Part shown: positions 8,773 to 17,731 of the stretch, piece by piece | How the letters are laid out: each line of letters opens with the position of its first letter | Numbering within the stretch: position 1 is the first letter of the stretch | From: Halobaculum magnesiiphilum | GTDB taxonomy: Archaea > Halobacteriota > Halobacteria > Halobacteriales > Haloferacaceae | DNA: 64,000 nt | Reading direction: 5' to 3' | NCBI RefSeq assembly: GCF_019823105.1 | Contig: NZ_CP081960.1 | Coordinates: 124,001 to 188,000 of the forward strand | Made by a program: the position numbers and the translations under genes | Notes under the pieces: generated by a model | Told to the model about the DNA's origin: nothing | The model's database searches: none | The model's input: only the letters and a program-made list of their open reading frames with translations

Positions 8773-8802
8773 CGATCGCCACCGTGGAGACGCGGTTCGT
8801 CC

Positions 8803-8810
8803 TTTGTTAC
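8803..8810 (-). promoter_or_regulatory. GTAACAAA promoter element
   Basis: Lies on the minus strand 38 nt before the ATG at 8772. It is the only promoter-like element seen in the interval between the beta-helix gene and the YdjM-like gene on this strand. Confidence 0.4.
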
Positions 8811-8939
8811 GACCCGGATACCCACCGAAGACCCCGCGTTCGACGGTCTCGTGGCATTCCCCCGGTCCCGGCCGTCGTCTCCCCGTAACGGAAGCCTGCC
8901 GCTTACAATGGACCTCTACCGCCTGGGTACGCCGTAGCT

Positions 8940-10298
8940 ATGAGACCAGACTGGCGGAGCGATATCCGACGGGGCGGCATCGTCGCGCTCGTCGCCGTGA
9001 TGGTGGTCGCGATGGCCGCCCCGGCGACGAGCGCGGCGACCGCGTCGGCGGCGGACAGCCTCGGTCCCGGCCCGACCACGTACATCGACGGCTGCACGAC
9101 CCTCGATGACGCCGGCACGTACGTCCTCGACCGCGACGTGCGGTCGACCGACGGGGACTGCTTCACGGTGACGGCCGACGACGTACGGTTGTTGGGTGCG
9201 GGTCACGCGGTGATCGGCGAGAACGCAACCGGGTCGGCGATCGTCGTCGACGGCGCGACCGGCGTCCACGTCGAGGGCTTCGACGCGGTCGACTGGTGGC
9301 GCGGCGTCACGGTCGTCGACGCCGCGGACGTGACCGTCGAGGACGTGGCCGTCGAGAACGCGAGCGCCGACGGCGTCCGAGTCCGCGACTCCGCGGGCGT
9401 CACCGTCGTCAACGGGAGCGTCGTCGCGTCCGGCGGCCACGGGATCGCCGTGCTCGAAAGCGAGACCACGACCGTCGAGCGGATGCGCATCGTGAACAAC
9501 ACCGGCGACGGCGTGTCGGTTCGGCGCTCGGAGACGACGACGGTCCGCGCGAGCGCCATCGTGAACAACGGCGGGATGGGCGTCGCCGTCGCGGACGACT
9601 CCGACCCGATCGAGCGCACTCCGGACGTTCCCTCCTGGCTGCTGCCGCTCCTCGGCGGCGGCGGGTACGACGGCCTCGGCGGCCTGTTCGCCCCGACGGA
9701 TGCGGCCCCCGATCGAGCGTCGGTCGTCGTCGCGGAGAACCGGATCGCGGCCAACCGCTACGAGGGGGTGTTCGTCCGTGGACAGAACGGGAGCCGGATC
9801 TCGGGTAACGTCGTCTCCGGCGCGACCGACGGGATCAGCCTCGTCAACGCCTCCGACGGGACCGTCGTCGGGAACAACGTCTCCGGCAGCACCGACGACG
9901 GCATCGCGCTCGCGTCCACGGGCGCGACGACCGTCGCGGAGAACCGCCTCGTCGACAACGCCAACGACGGCGTCTACGTGTTCGGGTCCGGGAACGTCCT
10001 GACGAACAACACGCTCGCCGGCAACGGCGACGACGGCCTCGACCTCGACAGCGGCGTCGACAACAGGGTGATCTCGAACGTCGCGCACGACAACGTCGAC
10101 GACGGCGTCTTCCTCCGCGAGGCGGACAGCAACGTCGTCGCGCGCAACGTCCTCCGGGACAACGGCGACGACGGCTTCGACATCCGGGGTTCGACCGATA
10201 ACGACGTCCACAACAACACCGTGTGTCGCAACGCCAACCGCGACATGCAGGTCCGCCTGGGTGTCGAGGGCAACGACGTACGCGACAACTCCTGCTGA
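8940..10298 (+). CDS. secreted right-handed parallel beta-helix (NosD/CASH-type) protein
   Basis: A 452-residue exported protein. Residues 1-~35 form a signal peptide (Arg-rich start, hydrophobic core, SAATASA-type end). The rest consists of repeating ~22-residue coils with the NxxxGDGVxV and NNxxxGNxxxGxDDGI patterns of PbH1/NosD repeats, interrupted by a Pro/Gly loop near residue 225-245. Such carbohydrate-binding or lyase-like folds coat surfaces or process polysaccharide, which suits the locus. The catalytic residues of a lyase cannot be assigned. A TTACAAT element at 8903-8908 lies 37 nt before the ATG. Confidence 0.85.
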   Translation: MRPDWRSDIRRGGIVALVAVMVVAMAAPATSAATASAADSLGPGPTTYIDGCTTLDDAGTYVLDRDVRSTDGDCFTVTADDVRLLGAGHAVIGENATGSAIVVDGATGVHVEGFDAVDWWRGVTVVDAADVTVEDVAVENASADGVRVRDSAGVTVVNGSVVASGGHGIAVLESETTTVERMRIVNNTGDGVSVRRSETTTVRASAIVNNGGMGVAVADDSDPIERTPDVPSWLLPLLGGGGYDGLGGLFAPTDAAPDRASVVVAENRIAANRYEGVFVRGQNGSRISGNVVSGATDGISLVNASDGTVVGNNVSGSTDDGIALASTGATTVAENRLVDNANDGVYVFGSGNVLTNNTLAGNGDDGLDLDSGVDNRVISNVAHDNVDDGVFLREADSNVVARNVLRDNGDDGFDIRGSTDNDVHNNTVCRNANRDMQVRLGVEGNDVRDNSC

Positions 10299-10350
10299 CG
10301 CTTCCGGCCCTCCACTCGCGATTCCGATTTTCGGCTATGTTCCGTCGAGG

Positions 10351-11263
10351 AGAGAGTCCCGCCGTTAACGGCGGGAGTGAATCCGACAACTCCGACACGA
10401 ACTACCGTCGATGGAAGGCAGGATATTCAACGGACGGCGTTCAGATACGGGTGACGAGGTGGACGGAGCGAACGTTGGGTGGTCGATGCTCGAAATCGCC
10501 CGCCTCATCGGAGGGCGACTCCCTCGAGGTAGAGTTTCCCGAGCGGGAGGCGACACCCGAGTCCGCGATGACGCTCGGTATCCGACTCCGTCTGCCTGGG
10601 CGCTCACGTTCGGATACCGTCTCGATTCTCGATATATTGGGCGCCGATCGGTGCCGTTCAACAGTCTCGATCGAGTGCAACAGGCAGATCCACGGCAGAT
10701 CGATGGGCCCGACCCGGATCACGTCGCGGTAGACGACCCCGTGAACCAGCTGAACGACGAGCGATTCTGGCTGTACGCAGCGGTTGATCCCGACACGAAC
10801 CGTTTGCTCCACGTCGGGCTTGCTCCGACGAGAACGCGAGCGCTCACCGAGGTGGACCGTTCTGAACCCCGCGAGAACCATCCTGTCGATGATGCGGTCG
10901 TTCTCGTCGATTCTGCAGCGTGGCTGCACGCAGCTCTCCACCGACACGACCTCGAGTACAGATACGAGCACCATGGCGATCGGAGTAGCGCCGAACGTGT
11001 CTTCCGCGAACTAAAACGCCGAACTAACCAGTTCTCAACCCGTTCAGCCACGCCGACGCGAACGCCGCCGAAAACCGGCTCCAGTCGGTCTCCTTCGCAT
11101 TGAACCAGCGTATCTGAACGCTACCTGTGGCACAGCCATCGACATCCTTGTTCGACCGCCAGAGCGAGACGGTTCCTACGGGAGAACGCGTGGTGTCGTA
11201 GACCGGCAACTATCCCGACTGCGGTACGGGGACCCCCGTCGTTTGCACGGGGAGGATGCCACT
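10351..11263 (+). mobile_element. composite insertion-sequence remnant (IS6 relic inside IS200/IS605-like ends)
   Basis: The interval begins with a perfect 20-bp palindrome, TCCCGCCGTTAACGGCGGGA (10357-10376), followed by GTGAATCCGAC, and ends with ACGGGGAGGATGCCACT (11247-11263). Both resemble the hairpin ends of haloarchaeal IS200/IS605 elements. Between them lies a broken IS6-family transposase gene. No intact inverted repeats or target duplications are visible. The order of insertion cannot be decided by eye. Confidence 0.5.
10486..11117 (+). pseudogene. broken IS6-family transposase
   Basis: Three reading frames must be joined to recover a ~210-residue haloarchaeal IS6-type DDE transposase. 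The start reads MLEIARLIGG. A second frame gives EVEFPEREATPESAMTLGIR and SDTVSILDILGADRCRSTV. The main frame gives DHVAVDDPVNQLNDERFWLY, LHAALHRHDLEYRYEHHGD and ERVFRELKRRTNQFS; a last shift near 11038 restores FSHADANAAENRLQS and the stop. The DDE residues (VAVDD, VLVDS, AERVFRE) are still visible, but LTEMFL-type sequence after the second block is deleted or scrambled. It is inactive as it stands. Confidence 0.8.
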
Positions 11264-11416
11264 CCCGGCTCCAGGACGAACGACCCGATCATTGTCGCAA
11301 GGGCACCGTGATGGCGACCGACAGGACGGGACCGACCGCCGGCGACACGGTGCGGTCGTCGAAGAGTCGCGTGCTGTTCAGGTACTTCGCCTGCGGAACG
11401 AGTCCCCGGCTCGCCG

Positions 11417-14400
11417 TCACCGGGTACGTCGGCGCCGGCGGGCCAGCAGCGCGGCGGCGCCGGCGATCGCCACCGTCGCCGCGAGCGGCCCGAACCCCGG
11501 CGCGTTCGTCAGGGTGCTGCTGCCGGTGGCGGTCCCGTCACCTTCGGTTCCCGTGGTCGTGGGGCGGACGGCGAACGCGACCGTCCGGTCCCCGACACTG
11601 GCGTTGTACTCGCCCGCGGCGACGATCCGCCTGGTGAACGTGACCCGTGTGCTCATGCCAGGCTGGACGGTCACGTTCTCCGTCGCGACGGTCTCGTTGA
11701 ACAGCCGCAGCGCGACTGTCTCCGACCCGGGCGCTCGCCCGTCGTTGCGCACCACCGCCGTGAACGTGACCTCCTCACCGGTTTCGATCTGGTCGGCGTT
11801 CGCGTCCAACTCGGCGACCGAGATGTTCGGCTGGGGCGGCGTCACGTTGATCAGGAACCGCTCGCTCCGGTCGATCTCGACCGAGTACACGTCGGGCTCC
11901 TCGAACGTCCAAGTGAACCGGACGGTCCGGCTCTGGTTGGGTTCGAGGGTGAACTGTCGGGAGTCGACCTGCTCGCCGTCGATCTCGAACTCGATCGTCT
12001 TGGTTCCGGTGCCGTTCCCGACGTTGCTCACCGTCGCCGTCGCGACGAGGGTGTCACCAGTCACCAACTCCGTGTCGCTGACGGTCGCCGTCACGTTCGT
12101 GTACTCGGGCTCGAGATCGGCCGGCGGCTCGCTCCCGGTGTCGCCGTCGGAGCTCCCGCCGGAGCTCCCCCCGACAGACCCTCCGGTGCTACCGCCGGGG
12201 TCGCCTCCGGAACTCCCGCCCGTGTTGCCGCCGGGGGGACCACTGGACGACCCGCCCGAGTCACCGCCGGAGGAGCCGCCCGAACTGCCGCCACCGGGGT
12301 TCTGGGGCGCCTCGGTGACGTTCACCGGCAGGTTCGTGCTCGCGATCGCGCTTCCGCCCATCAGCACGCTCAGCGTCACCATGTACCGCCCCGAGTCGGC
12401 GTAGGCGTGTTCGACGGACCGGCCGTCAGCAGTCGTTCCGTCGCCGAACTCCCATCTGAACTCGACGGAGGAGCCGTCCCCGACGCCCGCGTCCGCGTCG
12501 AACGCGACCGACCGCTCCTCATTGATCTCGGTCGCGTCGGCGGTGATGGACGGGTTCGGTTCCTCGACGGAGACGGTCGCGCTCGCCGTCAGTGTTTCGC
12601 CGGCGTCGCTGGTCACTCGAACCCCCGGCGTGTACGTTCCCGTCTCGTTGTACGCGTGTGAGATCGTCGGCGACGCGCTCGCGTTCGTCTCGAACTCGCC
12701 GTCGCCGTCGAGGTCCCACTCGTAGGTGACGTTCGACCCGCCGACGGCGCTCCCGCCGGCGTCGAGCGTGACCGACTCCCCGACGACGACCGATTCGGGC
12801 ACCGTGAGGGCCGCCTGGGCCTCGACTGCGACGCTCGCGGTCGCCTCGTCCGTGATGTTCTCGCCGTCGGTCACGACGACGCGCGGGGTGTAGCTTCCCG
12901 TCTCGTTGTACGTGTGTGCCAGCGTCGGCTCGGTCGTGTTCGCGTCGACGTCGCCGTCGCCGTCGGGGTCCCAACGGTAGATCGCGTCGTCCCCGCCGAT
13001 CGTCGACTCGCTCGCGTCGAGGGTGACTGGTCGGGTCACCAGCGACTCCGCGGGTGCCGACAACGACGCGGTGACGCCCACGCGCACGGCCGTCGTCGCG
13101 GTACTTGTCTGTCCCTGCTCGTCGACGGCGGTGACGGTCGCGTCGACGGTCCCGGCGTCCTCGTAGGCGAACGAGTACGTCGGCTCGGTCGTGTTCGCGT
13201 CGACCGTTCCGTCGCCGTCGGTGTCCCACTCGTAGCGGACGATCCCTCGGTCGTCGGTCGACTCGCTCGCATCGAGGGTGAGGTCCTCGCCGACCGCGAC
13301 GTCCTCCGGTCCCGTCAGCGCCGCGCTCGGCGGCCGGTCGGGCGTCACGTCGACCGTCACGGACGCGCTTCCGGTCTGGTTCGTGTCGTCGACGGCGGTG
13401 ACGGTCACCTCCCGATCGCCGGCCGACTCGAAGGCGGTGGTGAGCGTCGGATCGGTCGTGTTCGCGTCGATCGTGCCGTCCCCGTCGAGATCCCAGTCAT
13501 AGCGGACGATCGTCCCGTTGTCCGTCGATCCGCTCGCGTCGAGCGTGAGCGACTGGTTCACGGTGACCGTCGACGGCGACGCCGAAAGCGCAGCGTCCGG
13601 GGCGTACGGCTCGCCGACGACGAACGTCGCCTCGGCGGTGTCGGCGTTTCCGTACGTGTCGAACGCCGTCACGCGGACGGTGTACTCGCGCTCCTCCTCG
13701 AACGCGTGACGCACGGTCGGCCCCTCGGTGACGGCGTCGACATCGCCGTCGGCGTCGAAGTCCCACTCGTAGCCCGCGACCGTACCCGCGGCGCTCGTGC
13801 CGCCCGCATCGAGCGTGACGTTCTCGCCGGCGGGGGCGTCGCTCGGCGCCCGAAGCGACGAGCTCACATCGGCGTCGACGCAGCCGCCGGCGTGAATGAA
13901 CACACGGCGGTCGAGCGCGAGCGAGTGCTCGGCCCCGTCGCCGCCGTAGAGCACCCAGTCGGTGATCCGGTTCTCCTCGCTCCCGGAGTAGTTCCACTCG
14001 CCCCACGAGGGCGCCCGTTCGTTGTACCGCGGGTCGATCACGGTCGTCCCAGCCAGCGAGTCGAACCCGCGGTAGGCGCCGCCGTCGGTGCGGTTGTCCG
14101 CCCACTTCCAGTCGACCGTGGTCGTCGATGCGCCGACGTCCCACTCGTCGTCCATGAGCGGGTACTCGTCGTCGCGCACCGCCCACGAACCGCTCGGGAG
14201 CCCGCTGATCCGGTAGTTCACCGTGCTTCCGCCGGCCTCGTCGCCCCGGCGACCGTGGACGACCACCATGCTGGTGTCGTCGGGGCCGGCGTAAAACAGG
14301 AGGGCGCTCGTCCCGGTTCGCTGGAACCGATCCGTGCCGTACGAGCTGTACGTCGAGGACGCCGGACGTCCCGTGATCGACGGGTACGGGTTTCGATAGT

Positions 14401-14602
14401 CGTAGAACGCGGTAACGCTCTGTGAGCCGTTCTCGTGTGTCGCCACGGCGTAACACGAGTCCCCCTGCGCGACGGCGAACGTCTGATCGTCGCCGGCGGC
14501 CGCCCGCGCGGTGTCCGCGAGCGGTCCCACGGCGGGCGCGGCCACGAGAAGGAGAACGACGACCACCACTCGACACACCGCGGGTTCGGAGTACGTTCCC
14601 AT
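11417..14602 (-). CDS. large PKD/CARDB surface protein with PGF-CTERM-like anchor
   Basis: A 1061-residue exported protein. The ATG at 14602 was chosen because it opens a clear signal peptide (VCRVVVVVLLLVAAPAVG) and lies 35 nt after an ATAACAAA element; an upstream in-frame ATG would bury the signal. A ~220-residue N-terminal globular domain is followed by about six PKD repeats (YEWDFDADGDVDA, YDWDLDGDGTIDA and similar), a Gly/Ser/Pro linker of ~70 residues, and two CARDB-like domains (LVATATVSNVGNGTG, FTAVVRNDGRAPGS). It ends with PGFGPLAATVAIAGAAALLA plus an Arg cluster, the archaeosortase-type PGF-CTERM pattern. It probably acts at the cell surface in adhesion or matrix. It is transcribed divergently from the GT2 gene. 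Confidence 0.85.
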   Translation of the reverse strand: MGTYSEPAVCRVVVVVLLLVAAPAVGPLADTARAAAGDDQTFAVAQGDSCYAVATHENGSQSVTAFYDYRNPYPSITGRPASSTYSSYGTDRFQRTGTSALLFYAGPDDTSMVVVHGRRGDEAGGSTVNYRISGLPSGSWAVRDDEYPLMDDEWDVGASTTTVDWKWADNRTDGGAYRGFDSLAGTTVIDPRYNERAPSWGEWNYSGSEENRITDWVLYGGDGAEHSLALDRRVFIHAGGCVDADVSSSLRAPSDAPAGENVTLDAGGTSAAGTVAGYEWDFDADGDVDAVTEGPTVRHAFEEEREYTVRVTAFDTYGNADTAEATFVVGEPYAPDAALSASPSTVTVNQSLTLDASGSTDNGTIVRYDWDLDGDGTIDANTTDPTLTTAFESAGDREVTVTAVDDTNQTGSASVTVDVTPDRPPSAALTGPEDVAVGEDLTLDASESTDDRGIVRYEWDTDGDGTVDANTTEPTYSFAYEDAGTVDATVTAVDEQGQTSTATTAVRVGVTASLSAPAESLVTRPVTLDASESTIGGDDAIYRWDPDGDGDVDANTTEPTLAHTYNETGSYTPRVVVTDGENITDEATASVAVEAQAALTVPESVVVGESVTLDAGGSAVGGSNVTYEWDLDGDGEFETNASASPTISHAYNETGTYTPGVRVTSDAGETLTASATVSVEEPNPSITADATEINEERSVAFDADAGVGDGSSVEFRWEFGDGTTADGRSVEHAYADSGRYMVTLSVLMGGSAIASTNLPVNVTEAPQNPGGGSSGGSSGGDSGGSSSGPPGGNTGGSSGGDPGGSTGGSVGGSSGGSSDGDTGSEPPADLEPEYTNVTATVSDTELVTGDTLVATATVSNVGNGTGTKTIEFEIDGEQVDSRQFTLEPNQSRTVRFTWTFEEPDVYSVEIDRSERFLINVTPPQPNISVAELDANADQIETGEEVTFTAVVRNDGRAPGSETVALRLFNETVATENVTVQPGMSTRVTFTRRIVAAGEYNASVGDRTVAFAVRPTTTGTEGDGTATGSSTLTNAPGFGPLAATVAIAGAAALLARRRRRTR

Positions 14603-14629
14603 TACAGCCCAACTCCCGGCAGATCCGGC

Positions 14630-14637
14630 TTTGTTAT
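14630..14637 (-). promoter_or_regulatory. ATAACAAA promoter element of the PKD gene
   Basis: Minus-strand ATAACAAA lies 35 nt before the ATG at 14602. It forms one half of a divergent promoter region with the plus-strand element at 14719. Confidence 0.55.
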
Positions 14638-14718
14638 GGATCGGTTTCGCTCCCGGAACCCCCATCTCTGTCGTCGACGGTCGGCGGTGCGATCCCCGAT
14701 TCACGGTGCAGGGTATGG

Positions 14719-14726
14719 GTAACAAA
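14719..14726 (+). promoter_or_regulatory. GTAACAAA promoter element of the GT2 gene
   Basis: Lies 59 nt before the preferred ATG at 14778, farther than at other genes, so this transcript would have a leader of roughly 25-30 nt if the element is used in the same way. Confidence 0.4.
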
Positions 14727-14777
14727 ATCCGATGCGTCGCTTGCTGTCACCAGCCGGCGGTCACGGTTACCTACACA

Positions 14778-16091
14778 ATGTATCGAGGACAGACGGTCGG
14801 GGTTGTCATCCCGGCGTACAACGAGGAACCGTTCGTCCGCGAGACGATCGTGACGGTCCCCGCGTTCGTCGATCGGATCTACGTCGTTGACGACGCCTCC
14901 ACCGACGACACCTGGACGGAGATCCAGCGCGCGGTCGCGCTGGACCGCGCCCGATCCGACCGACGGGGCCGGTCAGAACGGAACGGAATACACGATAGGC
15001 ACAATAGCTCAGATAGGCAAGAGAGTCGTACCGAACGATCCGACGGCGCCCGCGGAACCGACGAGTCGACGCGAACGGACGGCCCCTTCGACGAGCGGAT
15101 CGTCGCCATCCGACACGAGGAGAACAGGGGGGTCGGCGGCGCGATCAAGACAGGCTACCTCCACGCGCGCGACGACGACATCGCCGCAACCGCCGTGATG
15201 GGCGGCGACGGACAGATGGACCCCAACGTGCTCGGGACGCTGTTCGACCCGATCGTCGACGGCGAGGCGGACTACGTCAAGGGCAACCGGTTCGTCGGGC
15301 GACGCGACCGGGGGGACATGCCGCGGCTCCGGTTCGTCGGGAACGCGATCCTCGGTGCGCTGACGAAGATCGCGAGCGGCTACTGGTCGACCGGCGACCC
15401 CCAGAGCGGGTACACGGCCATCTCACGGCGCGCCCTCCACGAGGCCGACATCGAGGGGATGTACGAGTTCTACGGCTACTGCAACGATCTGCTCGTGAAG
15501 CTCAACGTGGCCCGGCTGCGGGTCGTCGACCTCCCGAACCCGATCATCTACGGCGACGAGGAGAGTCACATCCGCTACCGGACGTACGTCCCGCGGGTGT
15601 CGTGGATGTTGCTTCGCAACTTCCTGTGGCGCTTACGGACGAACTACCTCGTGTACGACTTCCACCCGCTCGTCGTCGCATACGGCGTCGGCGCCGGCGC
15701 GAGCGCGCTCGGCGTGGTCGGGATATTCGCGTCGCTTGCGTCGTTGGCCGGCCTCGTCGGTGCCGGGTCCGCCGCGGCGTCGACGGTCGGCGTCGCCGGG
15801 CTCGTCTCCGCGCTGTTGTTCGTCGTCGGCGCGTGCGCCCTCGTCGGCGCGATGGCGATGGACATCGGCGAGAACGACCATCTGGACGACGTGCTGTTCC
15901 CCGACCGCGGGGGGCCGACTGGGGAACCGGTCGAGTCGGGCCGGAACGTCCTCCCGTCGGTCGCCGGAGGCACTGAGTCGAACGGGTCCCAGTTGCCGCG
16001 GGAGTCGGGTTCGACCATCGAATCCGACGGCGGCCGTCGGACGGAACCGTCCGACACGGACTCCGAGGCGCCTCCCGGTTCCGACGGGTAG
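14778..16091 (+). CDS. GT2 glycosyltransferase, dolichol-phosphate-sugar synthase-like, membrane-anchored
   Basis: A 437-residue protein. The GT-A domain has VVIPAYNEEPFVRETI at the start, VVDDASTDDTW, NRGVGGAIKTGY and GGDGQMDP, the metal- and donor-binding motifs of DPM1-like enzymes. About 50 hydrophilic residues (54-103, rich in Arg, Ser, Asp and Glu) are inserted between the first and second motifs. Three hydrophobic helices follow at about 297-362, then an acidic disordered tail. It probably loads a sugar onto a polyprenyl phosphate in the membrane. The ATG was preferred because upstream in-frame sequence lacks family similarity. Confidence 0.85.
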   Translation: MYRGQTVGVVIPAYNEEPFVRETIVTVPAFVDRIYVVDDASTDDTWTEIQRAVALDRARSDRRGRSERNGIHDRHNSSDRQESRTERSDGARGTDESTRTDGPFDERIVAIRHEENRGVGGAIKTGYLHARDDDIAATAVMGGDGQMDPNVLGTLFDPIVDGEADYVKGNRFVGRRDRGDMPRLRFVGNAILGALTKIASGYWSTGDPQSGYTAISRRALHEADIEGMYEFYGYCNDLLVKLNVARLRVVDLPNPIIYGDEESHIRYRTYVPRVSWMLLRNFLWRLRTNYLVYDFHPLVVAYGVGAGASALGVVGIFASLASLAGLVGAGSAAASTVGVAGLVSALLFVVGACALVGAMAMDIGENDHLDDVLFPDRGGPTGEPVESGRNVLPSVAGGTESNGSQLPRESGSTIESDGGRRTEPSDTDSEAPPGSDG

Positions 16092-16117
16092 CCGATCGGT
16101 ACCCCGATAGTCGGGTT

Positions 16118-16125
16118 GTAACAAA
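16118..16125 (+). promoter_or_regulatory. GTAACAAA promoter element
   Basis: Lies 35 nt before the glmM ATG, in the 61-nt gap after the GT2 stop. Confidence 0.55.
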
Positions 16126-16152
16126 CTCGGATCGTCGCGCGTAGCGAATCGT

Positions 16153-17493
16153 ATGTTCGGAACGAGCGGTATCAGGGGAACCGTGGGAGAGGAGGTCACC
16201 GCGTCGGTCGCGCTCGACGTGGGCCGAGCCGTCGCCTCCGAGGGCGCGCGACGGGTCGTGATCGGTCGCGACCCCCGATCGACCGGGCCCGCGCTCGTCG
16301 ACGCGACGACCGCCGGGCTGCGCGAATGCGGCGCCGACGCCGTCTCGCTGGGTGAGGTGCCGACACCGACGGTCGCGCGGGCCGTCGAGTGGTACGGGGC
16401 CGACGCGGGGATCGCCGTCACCGCCTCACACAACCCCGCCTCCGACAACGGCCTGAAGCTGTGGACCGACGACGGCGCCGCCTACGTCGGCACCGCACAG
16501 GACGCCGTCGCCGAGCGGATCCGCGAGAACGCGTTCGACCTCGTCGGCTGGGACGCCTACGGGAGCCGCATGCGGAGTCGGCGCGCCCGATCGCGTCACG
16601 TCGACGCCGTCGTCGACGCCGTCGACGGCGACCTCGGGCTCGATGTTGTCCTCGACGTGGGCAACGGCAGCGGCCGGATCACCGCGGAGATACTCCGGGA
16701 CCTCGGCTGTACCGTCCGGACGCTCGCCGCCGAACCCGACGGCTCGTTCCCGAGCCGACCCAGCGAGCCGACCGCGGACAACTGCGGGACGCTGCGGGAG
16801 GTCGTCGCCGCGACCGACGCGGACCTCGGGATCGCCCACGACGGCGACGCCGACCGGATGCGCGCGGCGACCGCGTCCGGGGAGTTCCCCTCGGGCGACG
16901 TACTCCTGGCGCTGTTCGCACGCGACATCGCCGCCGCCGGCGACCGCGTCGCCGTCCCGATCGACACGAGCATCGCCGTCGACACGACGCTGGAGGCGAT
17001 CGGCGCCTCGACGGTCCACACGCGGGTGGGGGACGGCTACGTCGCCGAGCGGACCCGAGAGACGGATGTCGTGTTCGGCGGCGAGCCCAGCGGCGCGTGG
17101 ATCTGGCCGGAGCTGGCCCGCTGTCCGGACGGCCCGCTCGCGGCGGCGAAGCTGGCCGAGCTGGTAGCGCGACGCGGTCCGCTCGACGACCTCGCGTCCC
17201 AAGTCGAGACCGTTCCGCTGCGCCGTGCGAACATCGAGACCGACGCGAAACACGATCTCGTCGCGCACGTCGCCGACCGCGTCGCCGGCCGGTACGCGAA
17301 CGTCTCCACCGTCGACGGGGTCCGCGTCGACGTCGACGCCGGCTGGTTCCTCGTGCGCGCCAGCGGGACGCAGCCGCTCGTGCGTGTCACCGCCGAGGCC
17401 GGCGTCGAATCCGAGATGGAGTCCCTGTTCGAGACGGCGACCGACCTCGTCAGGGAGGCCGAGCGGGCCGTCGCCGTCCCGGCGTCCGACTGA
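16153..17493 (+). CDS. glmM: phosphoglucosamine mutase/phosphohexomutase
   Basis: A 446-residue alpha-D-phosphohexomutase, expected to convert glucosamine-6-phosphate to glucosamine-1-phosphate. The phosphoserine loop TASHNP (Ser92), the Mg-binding DGDADRM (about residue 230), the sugar-binding GEPSGAW (about 315) and the C-terminal phosphate-binding RASGTQPLVR are all present. Phosphomannomutase and phosphoglucomutase share this fold, but the start FGTSGIRGTVGEEVT and the neighbouring glmS and GlmU-like genes favour GlmM. The cytosolic enzyme is complete, with no unusual insertions. Confidence 0.85.
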   Translation: MFGTSGIRGTVGEEVTASVALDVGRAVASEGARRVVIGRDPRSTGPALVDATTAGLRECGADAVSLGEVPTPTVARAVEWYGADAGIAVTASHNPASDNGLKLWTDDGAAYVGTAQDAVAERIRENAFDLVGWDAYGSRMRSRRARSRHVDAVVDAVDGDLGLDVVLDVGNGSGRITAEILRDLGCTVRTLAAEPDGSFPSRPSEPTADNCGTLREVVAATDADLGIAHDGDADRMRAATASGEFPSGDVLLALFARDIAAAGDRVAVPIDTSIAVDTTLEAIGASTVHTRVGDGYVAERTRETDVVFGGEPSGAWIWPELARCPDGPLAAAKLAELVARRGPLDDLASQVETVPLRRANIETDAKHDLVAHVADRVAGRYANVSTVDGVRVDVDAGWFLVRASGTQPLVRVTAEAGVESEMESLFETATDLVREAERAVAVPASD

Positions 17494-17695
17494 CTCGCCG
17501 CCGACCGTCGTCACCCCACTCGGACGAACCGACGGCCCCCGACTGGCGCTCCCACCCCTCTCACCGTTCCTCTCCTCCCGTCATCCCTTCCGTCCGATCG
17601 ATCGTTGATCGTCCTGACTCCGTTCCGGACGAACCTCCCGACGTCCTCCACCGGTACACAACCACCTAACCGGCACGAGATCTCGTTGTCTGCCC

Positions 17696-17703
17696 ATAAC
17701 AAG
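17696..17703 (+). promoter_or_regulatory. ATAACAAG promoter element
   Basis: Lies 36 nt before the ATG at 17732, at the end of a 238-nt gap that otherwise shows no gene. Confidence 0.55.
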
Positions 17704-17731
17704 GGGCGCTCCGGTCCTGACTTCGGCCGTC

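Noticed and set aside
8916-10211. Minus-strand open frame opposite the beta-helix gene
   Set aside because: Repetitive shadow of the beta-helix repeats; no start context or family similarity.
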